Below, in pieces: positions 57,950-64,000 of a stretch of 64,000 nt of DNA (positions are counted from its first letter, which is position 1; each line of letters begins with the position of its first letter). Below the pieces are notes generated by a model, which was not told where the DNA came from, searched no databases, and saw only the letters and a list, made by a program, of their open reading frames with translations. The position numbers were made by a program, and so were the translations under genes. Source of the stretch: Sphingomonas sp. M1-B02 (GTDB lineage Bacteria; Pseudomonadota; Alphaproteobacteria; Sphingomonadales; Sphingomonadaceae); assembly GCF_026167525.1 (NCBI RefSeq), contig NZ_CP110679.1, forward strand, positions 1,364,001 through 1,428,000, in the 5' to 3' direction.

Positions 57950-58116
57950 GCAGTGCCTGCGACAGGTGTCCCGCAAGGGATGAAAAGGGAATCCGGTTCG
58001 AACCCGGAGCTGCCCCCGCAACTGTAACCGGCGAGCCGGCGCGCCAACAAGCCACTGGAGGCATTCCGGGAAGGCGGCGCCAAGGCAGCGACCCGGGAGC
58101 CAGGAGACCTGCCGGT
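57950..58116 (+). ncRNA. Cobalamin (B12) riboswitch
   Basis: The conserved core is clear: GGTGTCC near 57965, GGGAATCCGG, the GAGCTGCCCCCGCAACTGTAA block at 58007-58027 (core CCCCCGCAACTG), GCCACTG near 58051, and the B12 box GCCAGGAGACCTGCC at 58099-58113. It precedes btuF on the same strand, so B12 should switch off the transporter. Expression platform not resolved. Confidence 0.95.
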
Positions 58117-58244
58117 CGCAGTCGATTCCTTTGCGCGGGCGGGGTGCACCGGGCGAACGGGGGGAGAAACCTCCGTGTGAGCGACGCCGTACCGGGTCGC
58201 TGCGTCCGTCGAGGCGGCGGCCCTGCAAGAGGTGTCTTTGCCGG

Positions 58245-59102
58245 GTGTCGTTGCTGCTGCCTGCCCTTTCGAAAGCGCTGCGCACGGGGCCCGTCTTGCT
58301 GTGCCTGCTGGCGGCGGCGTGCGCCGACCAGCCGCCGCGCGGGGGCGGCATCGTCTCGACCAACCCCTGCGCCGACGCGATGCTTGTCGAATTGGTGCCG
58401 CACGATCGGATCGCGTCGATCAGCCATTATTCGGCCGATCCCGCCGCGACCTCGATCGACCTGGCGCTGGCCCGCCGCTTCCGCACCAATGCGGGGACTG
58501 CGGAGGAGATCATCGCAATGCGGCCCGATCTGGTGGTCGCGAGCGCCTTCACGTCCCCCTCGACGCGCGAGGCCTTCGCGCGGGCCGGGATGAAGACCCT
58601 GTATCTCGATTCCCCCGTGACGATCGACGCCAGCAAGAAGCAGGTCCGCGAACTCGCCGCGGCGGTGGGTGCGATCGCCGCGGGCCAGGCGATGATCGCG
58701 CGGATCGATCACGCCTTGGCAGCAACATCGCCCTCGGGGCCGCAGGTCCCTGCCCTCCTGTGGATCGGCGGCAACCTCGTCTCGGGGGGCGGCACCTTGC
58801 TGCACGAGATGATGGTCAAGGCCGGTTTCTCGGACCATGCCGCGCATTATGGGCTTCAGAATACCGGCTATCTGCCGATCGAGCATGTCCTGATCGATCC
58901 GCCGCGGGTAATGCTGGTGCCCGATGCCGCCGGGCGCGACGCCGATTCGCGCGCGGCGCAGATGCGGGCCTGGGCGATCGCGCGCAGCAATGCCAAGGTC
59001 CACCAGGCGCACTTCCCGCGCAGCCTTGCCAATTGCGGAGGACCGGTGATCGCCAAGGCCATGACGAGGCTTGCCGAAGTCCGGCGCGAGGTGGGAGAGT
59101 GA
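58245..59102 (+). CDS. btuF: Vitamin B12 ABC transporter, substrate-binding protein (BtuF-like)
   Basis: This is a periplasmic binding protein of 285 residues. I start at a GTG (58245) that gives a signal peptide ending in LLAAAC, a possible lipobox. An AAGAGG lies 12 bases upstream. The body is the helical-backbone class III fold: VSTNPCADAMLVELVPHDRIASIS (ends VSTNPCAD, DRIASIS), MRPDLVVASAFTSPSTREAF and LPIEHVLIDPPRVMLVPDA. It is the first gene after the B12 riboswitch and upstream of permease and ATPase genes. The riboswitch makes cobalamin more likely than a siderophore. Confidence 0.85.
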   Translation: MSLLLPALSKALRTGPVLLCLLAAACADQPPRGGGIVSTNPCADAMLVELVPHDRIASISHYSADPAATSIDLALARRFRTNAGTAEEIIAMRPDLVVASAFTSPSTREAFARAGMKTLYLDSPVTIDASKKQVRELAAAVGAIAAGQAMIARIDHALAATSPSGPQVPALLWIGGNLVSGGGTLLHEMMVKAGFSDHAAHYGLQNTGYLPIEHVLIDPPRVMLVPDAAGRDADSRAAQMRAWAIARSNAKVHQAHFPRSLANCGGPVIAKAMTRLAEVRREVGE

Positions 59103-59103
59103 T

Positions 59104-59211
59104 CCGCTGGTCACCCTCACCCTTCCCAACTCTATCGCGATGGGCCCCTTCCCTCTCCCGTTGGGAGAGGGAGGGAGGCGCAAAGCGCCGGAAGGGTGAG
59201 GGTGAGGGGCT
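59104..59211. repeat. Dispersed palindromic repeat between btuF and btuC
   Basis: TCACCCTCACCCTTCCC...GGAAGGGTGAGGGTGAGGG flanks an inner CCCTTCCCTCTCCCGTTGGGAGAGGGAGGGAGG. It is the same family as the element at 31417-31545. It fills almost the whole btuF-btuC gap, and its right end (GAGGG) lies at Shine-Dalgarno distance from the btuC GTG. Confidence 0.78.
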
Positions 59212-60183
59212 GTGAACCGCCCGCTCCTCCTCACCACCCTCGCCGCCCTGGTGGCGCTCCTCTTCGCCGGCTCGCTAATGGCGGGCAAGGCGTGGGTTCC
59301 CTTTGACGCCTGGTTCTCCGCAGATCCGCGCTGGTGGATCATCGCCGAGCTGCGCCTGCCGCGCGCGATCCTGGGCCTTGCGATCGGCGCGGCGCTGGGG
59401 CTGACCGGCGCGGTGCTGCAGGGCTATCTGCGCAATCCGCTGGCGGACCCTGCGGTCGTCGGCGTCTCGTCGAGCGCGGCGCTGGGCGCCGTCGCGGCGA
59501 TCGTCTTGCTGTCCGCCAGCGCGCCGCTGGTCATCTTCGCCTGCGCGATGCTCGCCGCGTGCGGATCGATGCTGCTGCTGGCAGGCCTCGCGTGGCGCGC
59601 CGACAGCGCAGTCGCCTTCATCCTCGCCGGCACCGTCCTCGCCAGCCTGAGCGGCGCGCTCACTGCCTTCCTGATCTCGATCGCCCCCAATCCCTTCGCC
59701 ACCGCCGAGATCATCGACTGGATCATGGGTTCGCTGACCGATCGCAGCTTCGCCGAGGTCGAGCTTGCACTGCCCTTCATCGCGATCGGCTGCGCGCTGC
59801 TCCTCTGCACCGGCCGCGCGCTCGACGCGCTGACGCTGGGCGAGGATGCCGCCCGCTCGCTCGGAGTCCGGCTGGCGCGCACCCAGCTGCTGATCGTGCT
59901 CGGCACCGGCCTCGCGGTCGGCGCCAGCGTTGCGGTGACCGGGGTAGTCGGGTTCGTCGGGCTGATCGTCCCGCATCTGCTGCGCCCGCTGACCGGGGCC
60001 AGGCCCTCGGCCCTCCTGCTCCCCAGCGCGCTGGGCGGCGCGGCGCTGACGCTCGCGGCGGACAGCCTCGTCCGGCTCGGCCCCGGCGCGTCGGAGATCC
60101 GGCTCGGCGTGGCGATGGCGCTGCTCGGCACGCCCTTCTTCTTCGTCCTGCTGCTGCGGATGCGGAGGTGGGCATGGAGCTGA
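59212..60183 (+). CDS. btuC: Vitamin B12 ABC transporter permease (FecCD/BtuC family)
   Basis: This is a 323-residue inner-membrane permease with nine or ten TM helices. Family signatures are RLPRAILGLAIGAALGLTGAVLQG (ends RLPRAI, TGAVLQG), NPLADPAVVGVSSSAALGA, the coupling-helix region EDAARSLGV, and GVVGFVGLIVPHLLRPLTG. It starts at GTG 59212, whose ribosome-binding sequence is supplied by the preceding repeat. It overlaps the ATPase gene by ten bases. Confidence 0.9.
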   Translation: MNRPLLLTTLAALVALLFAGSLMAGKAWVPFDAWFSADPRWWIIAELRLPRAILGLAIGAALGLTGAVLQGYLRNPLADPAVVGVSSSAALGAVAAIVLLSASAPLVIFACAMLAACGSMLLLAGLAWRADSAVAFILAGTVLASLSGALTAFLISIAPNPFATAEIIDWIMGSLTDRSFAEVELALPFIAIGCALLLCTGRALDALTLGEDAARSLGVRLARTQLLIVLGTGLAVGASVAVTGVVGFVGLIVPHLLRPLTGARPSALLLPSALGGAALTLAADSLVRLGPGASEIRLGVAMALLGTPFFFVLLLRMRRWAWS

Positions 60184-60953
60184 CCGTCCGCGACCTCAGC
60201 GTGAGCCTGGGCAACCGCCGCGTGCTCGAGGGAGTCGACGCCAGCTTCCAGCCGGGCCGCGTCACCGCGATCCTCGGCGCCAACGGATCGGGCAAATCGA
60301 CGCTTGTCCGCACGCTCGCGGGGCTGCTCGACGCCGATGCCGGCCATGTGAGGCTAGGCACGCGGCACATGGGCCGGATCGAGCCGCGCGAGCGGGCACG
60401 GCTGATCGGCTACCTGCCGCAGGACCCGGTGGTGCATTGGAACCTGGCGGTGCGCGAACTGGTCGCGCTCGGCCGCCTCCCCCACCGCTCGCCCTTTGCT
60501 GGCAGGTCGAACGAAGACGCCGAGGCGATCGGGGCGGCGATGGCCGCCACCGACACCTTCCCCCTCGCCGATCGCGGCACCGACCAGCTTTCGGGCGGCG
60601 AGCGCGCGCGCGTCCTGCTGGCGCGGGTACTGGCCGGCGCGCCGCAGTGGCTGCTCGCCGACGAGCCGCTGGCAAGCCTCGATCCGGTCCACCAGCTGGC
60701 CCTGCTCGATCAGCTCCGCGCGCTCGCCGCGTCGGGGATGGGGGTGGTGATCGTCCTCCACGATCTGATCCAGGCCGCGCGCGCCGCCGACGATGTGCTG
60801 CTGCTGAAAGGCGGCAAGGTCGTGGCGTTCGGAACCGCCGCCGAGGCCTTGTCGCACCAGCCGCTCCGCGAGGCGTTCGGCGTCGAGGTGATGGTCATCC
60901 CCGACGAGCAAGGTCGTCTCCTCCCGGTACCGATCGGTCGCTCGAAGGGCTGA
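60174..60953 (+). CDS. btuD: Vitamin B12 ABC transporter ATP-binding protein
   Basis: This is a 259-residue ATPase of the Fe3+-siderophore/B12 class. Walker A is GANGSGKST, the Q-loop is in YLPQDP, the signature is LSGGERARVLLARVLA, Walker B is WLLADEPLASLD, and the switch His is in VLHDL. It starts at the ATG at 60174 inside the end of btuC, showing coupling. The three genes form a complete importer. Confidence 0.9.
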   Translation: MELTVRDLSVSLGNRRVLEGVDASFQPGRVTAILGANGSGKSTLVRTLAGLLDADAGHVRLGTRHMGRIEPRERARLIGYLPQDPVVHWNLAVRELVALGRLPHRSPFAGRSNEDAEAIGAAMAATDTFPLADRGTDQLSGGERARVLLARVLAGAPQWLLADEPLASLDPVHQLALLDQLRALAASGMGVVIVLHDLIQAARAADDVLLLKGGKVVAFGTAAEALSHQPLREAFGVEVMVIPDEQGRLLPVPIGRSKG

Positions 60954-61028
60954 CAGCGGCGTCGCGCTGTGCGACGCAAGATAATTACAGGAAGGCGATT
61001 CGCGCCTCGAACCCCGGGGGAGACCATC

Positions 61029-61985
61029 ATGCGCATCGCGGCGACCCGCCTGTTCCTGTTCCTTGCGGCGTCGATGCTGCTGGTCCGCGCCGATGCGATG
61101 GCCCAGAGCGCCGGGGTGCCGGCAAAGCGCATCGCCCTCACCTTCGACGATGCTCCCCGCGCGCCCGGCGCCTTCCTCACGCCCGACGAACGCGGCAAGC
61201 GGCTGCTCGCGGCGCTCAGGGCGGCGGGCGTTCGCCAGGTCGCCTTCTTCGTCAATCCGGGCGCTGTGAAGGGCGAGGCCGATACCGCGCGGCTGTCAGG
61301 CTATGCCGCGGCCGGCCATGTCCTCGCCAATCACAGCTTCACTCACCCGCACCTGAAATCGACCGACGCCGCCGCCTATCTCGCCGACATCGACAAGGCC
61401 GAGACCTGGCTGAAGGGCCGCCCCGGCTATCGCCCCTGGTTCCGCTTCCCATTCCTCGACGAAGGCGGGCCCGACAAGGCCAAGCGCGATGCGGTGCGCG
61501 CCGGGCTCAAGGCGCGCGGGCTGCAGAACGGCTATGTCACCGTCGACGGCTCGGACTGGAACATGGAGCAGCTAACGATCGACGCGGTGAAGGCCGGCAA
61601 GACGATCGACCGGGCAGCGCTGCGCGACCTCTATGTCGAGACGCATGTGGAATCGGCCAATTTCGCGCACGGGCTGATGCAGCAGGCGATCGGCCGAGCT
61701 CCCGCGCAGGTGATGCTCCTCCACGAAACCGACCTCGCCGCACTCTATATCGGCGACCTGATCGCGGCGCTGCGCAAGGATGGCTGGGAGATCATCTCCC
61801 CCGACCGCGCCTATGCCGACCCGATCCACGAAGCGATGCCCGACACCCCCTGGGCCGCCGGCACGCTCACCGAGGCGCTGGCCTGGGAGAAGAAGCTGCC
61901 CGCGCCGCGTTGGTATGCGCGCAACGACACCAAGATCGCCAACGCGCTGTTCGCGGCGCGCGTATTGCACCAAGAGGCCCAATGA
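61029..61985 (+). CDS. Exported polysaccharide deacetylase (NodB family)
   Basis: This is a 318-residue secreted deacetylase. The ATG at 61029 follows GGGGGAG and gives a signal peptide (to about residue 25, DAMAQS). NodB motifs: ALTFDDAPR (catalytic Asp and metal Asp), NHSFTHPHL (metal His pair), and RFPFLDEG. Later VMLLHETDLAAL carries the His of motif 5. Substrates may be peptidoglycan or exopolysaccharide. Its stop overlaps the acyl-CoA dehydrogenase start by four bases (ATGA). Confidence 0.87.
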   Translation: MRIAATRLFLFLAASMLLVRADAMAQSAGVPAKRIALTFDDAPRAPGAFLTPDERGKRLLAALRAAGVRQVAFFVNPGAVKGEADTARLSGYAAAGHVLANHSFTHPHLKSTDAAAYLADIDKAETWLKGRPGYRPWFRFPFLDEGGPDKAKRDAVRAGLKARGLQNGYVTVDGSDWNMEQLTIDAVKAGKTIDRAALRDLYVETHVESANFAHGLMQQAIGRAPAQVMLLHETDLAALYIGDLIAALRKDGWEIISPDRAYADPIHEAMPDTPWAAGTLTEALAWEKKLPAPRWYARNDTKIANALFAARVLHQEAQ

Positions 61986-63124
61986 CCCAGTTCGAACTCA
62001 CCGACGAGCAGCGCCAGATCCAGGAGATGGCGCGCGCCTTCACCGCCGACGCCATCACCCCGCATGCGGCGGAATGGGACGAAAAGCATATCTTCCCGCG
62101 CGAGACGATCCGCGCCGCGGCCGAACTCGGCTTCGCCTCGATCTACGTCTCCGAAGAGAGCGGCGGGATCGGGCTCGGGCGGCTCGAATCGGCGCTGATC
62201 ATGGAGGCGATGGCCTATGGCTGTCCCTCGACCAGCGCGTTCATCTCGATCCACAACATGGCCGCCTGGATGATCGATCGCTTCGGCGCGCAGGCGGTGA
62301 AGGACAAATATCTGCCGTCGCTGATCACCATGGACAAGCTCGCCAGCTATTGCCTGACCGAGCCGGGCTCGGGCTCCGACGCGGCGGCGCTCAAGACGCG
62401 CGCGGTGAAGGACGGCGACGACTATCTCGTCACCGGCACCAAGCAGTTCATCTCGGGCGGCGGCGAGAATGAGATCTATGTCACGATGGTCCGCACCGGC
62501 GAGGAGGGGCCCAAGGGCATTTCCTGCCTCGTGATCGAGAAGGACATGCAAGGCGTCAGCTTCGGCGCGCAGGAGCGCAAGCTGGGCTGGCATTCGCAGC
62601 CCACTGCGCAGGTCAATCTCGACAATGTCCGCGTGCCGGCGGAGAATCTGGTCGGTGCCGAGGGCGAGGGGTTCCGCATCGCGATGATGGGGCTCGACGG
62701 CGGCCGGCTGAATATCGGCGCATGCTCGCTGGGCGGCGCGCAACGCTGCCTGGACGAGGCGATCGCCTATACCAAGGATCGCCAGCAGTTCGGCAAGGCC
62801 ATCGCCGACTTCCAGAATACCCAGTTCACGCTGGCGGACATGGACACCGAGCTCCAGGCGGCGCGCGCCTTGCTCTATCTCGCCGCAGCGAAGGTCACGG
62901 CCAATGCGCCGGACAAGACCCGCTTCGCGGCGATGGCCAAGCGCTTCGCGACCGACACCGGCTCGTCGGTGGTCGATCGCGCGCTGCAGCTGCATGGCGG
63001 CTATGGCTATCTGATGGACTATCCGATCGAACGCTTCTGGCGCGATCTGCGGGTGCATTCGATTCTTGAGGGGACGAACCAGGTGATGCGGATGATCGTC
63101 GGGCGCGAGCTGGTGCGGCAGTGA
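61982..63124 (+). CDS. Acyl-CoA dehydrogenase, probably isobutyryl-CoA dehydrogenase
   Basis: This is a 380-residue FAD enzyme. Motifs are YCLTEPGSGSDAAAL, KQFISGGGENEIY, GWHSQPTAQVNLDNVRVPAENL (ends GWHSQPTA, PAENL), KDRQQFGKAIADFQN, and the catalytic Glu in HSILEGTNQVMR. The wording resembles isobutyryl-CoA dehydrogenase (valine breakdown). The following gene, 3-hydroxyisobutyryl-CoA hydrolase-like, supports this. It is coupled to the deacetylase (4-base overlap) and to the next gene (1-base overlap). Confidence 0.85.
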   Translation: MTQFELTDEQRQIQEMARAFTADAITPHAAEWDEKHIFPRETIRAAAELGFASIYVSEESGGIGLGRLESALIMEAMAYGCPSTSAFISIHNMAAWMIDRFGAQAVKDKYLPSLITMDKLASYCLTEPGSGSDAAALKTRAVKDGDDYLVTGTKQFISGGGENEIYVTMVRTGEEGPKGISCLVIEKDMQGVSFGAQERKLGWHSQPTAQVNLDNVRVPAENLVGAEGEGFRIAMMGLDGGRLNIGACSLGGAQRCLDEAIAYTKDRQQFGKAIADFQNTQFTLADMDTELQAARALLYLAAAKVTANAPDKTRFAAMAKRFATDTGSSVVDRALQLHGGYGYLMDYPIERFWRDLRVHSILEGTNQVMRMIVGRELVRQ

Positions 63125-64000
63125 TGACCGACGTCCTGACCCTCACCGAAGGCCAGATCGGCCGCATCCGCCTGAACCGCCCCAAGGCGCTCCACGCGCT
63201 CAACAGCGCGATGTGCGCCGAGATGCTCGAAGCCCTCGGCAACTGGCGCGACGACCCCGCGGTCGAGGCCGTGCTGATCGACCATGCCGAGGGCCGCGGT
63301 TTCTGCGCCGGGGGCGACATCCGCATGATCGCCGACAGCGGCGCGGCGGACGGGGCTGCGGCGCGCGATTTCTTCCGGGTGGAATATCAGCTCAACCACC
63401 GGCTGTTCACTTACGCCAAGCCGGTCGTCGCCTTCATGGACGGGATCACGATGGGCGGCGGCGTCGGCATCGCGATGCCCGCCCGGTTCCGCGTCGCGAC
63501 CGAAAACACCCGCTTTGCGATGCCCGAGACCGGGATCGGGCTGTTCCCCGACGTCGGCGGCGGCTGGTATCTCTCGCGGCTGCCGGGCAAGATGGGCGCG
63601 TTTGTCGCGCTGACCGGCGCCCGGCTGAACGGCGGCGAATGCCTGGCGCTCGGGCTGGCCACGCATTTTCTGCCTGCCGAGCGGCTGGAGGAGGCCAAGA
63701 GCCGAATCGCTGCCGATCCGCGGACGATTGCCGAAATCCTCGATTCGCTTGCTGCCCCTGCGCCCGAAGCCGCGATCCTGTCCCACAGCACCGACATCGA
63801 TCGGCTGTTCGCCGGCGAGAGGTTCGAAGAGATCCTTGCCGCACTCGAGGAAGACGGCGGCGAATGGGCGCAGCAGCAGCGCACCACGCTGCGCACCAAA
63901 TCGCCGCAGGCGTGCAAGGTCTCGCTCCACCTGCTCCAGCAGGCGCGGCACATGCCGACCTTCGAGGACGAGATGCGCCAGGAATATGCCGTCGCGACCC
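63124..64000 (+). CDS. 3-hydroxyisobutyryl-CoA hydrolase-like crotonase (cut by window end)
   Basis: The first 292 residues of an enoyl-CoA hydratase/isomerase-fold protein run off the window end in frame. Oxyanion-hole motifs are GRGFCAGGDIRMIA and MDGITMGGGVGIAMPA, followed by FAMPETGIGLFPDVGGGWYL (catalytic Glu/Asp region). This combination is typical of HIBCH rather than a simple hydratase. It starts at the ATG that shares one base with the preceding stop. It would act two steps after isobutyryl-CoA dehydrogenase in valine degradation. Confidence 0.83.
   Translation, partial: MTDVLTLTEGQIGRIRLNRPKALHALNSAMCAEMLEALGNWRDDPAVEAVLIDHAEGRGFCAGGDIRMIADSGAADGAAARDFFRVEYQLNHRLFTYAKPVVAFMDGITMGGGVGIAMPARFRVATENTRFAMPETGIGLFPDVGGGWYLSRLPGKMGAFVALTGARLNGGECLALGLATHFLPAERLEEAKSRIAADPRTIAEILDSLAAPAPEAAILSHSTDIDRLFAGERFEEILAALEEDGGEWAQQQRTTLRTKSPQACKVSLHLLQQARHMPTFEDEMRQEYAVAT

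Noticed and set aside
59334..60173. Upstream extension of the btuD frame
   Set aside because: It is an out-of-frame reading of btuC. The ABC ATPase starts at the ATG at 60174.

Overview
The window is high-GC DNA of a Sphingomonas-like alphaproteobacterium (order Sphingomonadales). The evidence is the Caulobacter-type xylose oxidation genes, the alphaproteobacterial ribosomal gene order, a UbiK/TspO/Zur neighbourhood, intergenic GC-rich REP-like palindromes, and a B12 riboswitch next to a btuFCD-type transporter. Almost every strand position is coding. There is no prophage, CRISPR array, insertion sequence or rRNA operon, and only one tRNA (Gln-TTG).

Layout. (1) 82-1771: D-xylose dehydrogenase and xylonolactonase, the first two steps of oxidative (Weimberg/Dahms-like) pentose use. 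(2) 1836-12544: an envelope module. It holds an OmpR-type response regulator, a histidine kinase and a small secreted protein, divergent from a secreted TPR-CHAT (caspase-like) protein. Next to it are a CsgG-like/SH3 protein, a FecR-like protein with a 118-residue Pro-Thr linker and two TbpB-like barrel domains, and a SLAM-type (DUF560) outer-membrane translocon. I read the last two as a type XI secretion system and its cargo. This block interrupts the sugar genes. (3) 12673-19097: sugar genes resume with an AraD1/GguC-type dehydratase, a FucP-family sugar/H+ symporter, a ferredoxin reductase, a GH43 xylosidase/arabinosidase and an acetyl-xylan-esterase-like hydrolase, then tRNA-Gln. (4) 19264-33609: housekeeping genes: ilvE, a MarR regulator, a hemerythrin, proC, ybjN-like, ubiK, tspO, tlyA-like, an RBBP9-like hydrolase, a frameshifted lprI-like gene, merC-zur, dxs, a lipoprotein, guaA and a prolyl oligopeptidase.

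(5) 33701-54427, all on the minus strand: the fused str/S10/spc/alpha ribosomal cluster. Reading downstream it is rpsL, rpsG, a small coiled-coil membrane protein, fusA, tuf, a lipoprotein, rpsJ, rplC-D-W-B, rpsS, rplV, rpsC, rplP, rpmC, rpsQ, rplN-X-E, rpsN, rpsH, rplF-R, rpsE, rpmD, rplO, secY, adk, rpsM, rpsK, rpoA, rplQ. Promoters can be read upstream of rpsL, rpsJ and rpsM. Terminator-like hairpins sit in the rpsL leader, after tuf and after rplQ. (6) 54705-64000: a membrane protein with bactofilin, a DUF4142 lipoprotein, a cytoplasmic CBS-MCP receptor, the cobalamin riboswitch with btuF-btuC-btuD, a polysaccharide deacetylase, and a valine-degradation pair (isobutyryl-CoA dehydrogenase and a 3-hydroxyisobutyryl-CoA hydrolase cut by the window end).

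The item most worth following is block 2. It couples a SLAM translocon and FecR/TbpB-like cargo to a secreted CHAT protease-like protein and a two-component system. Functions there are inferred from domain recognition by eye, not from searches.
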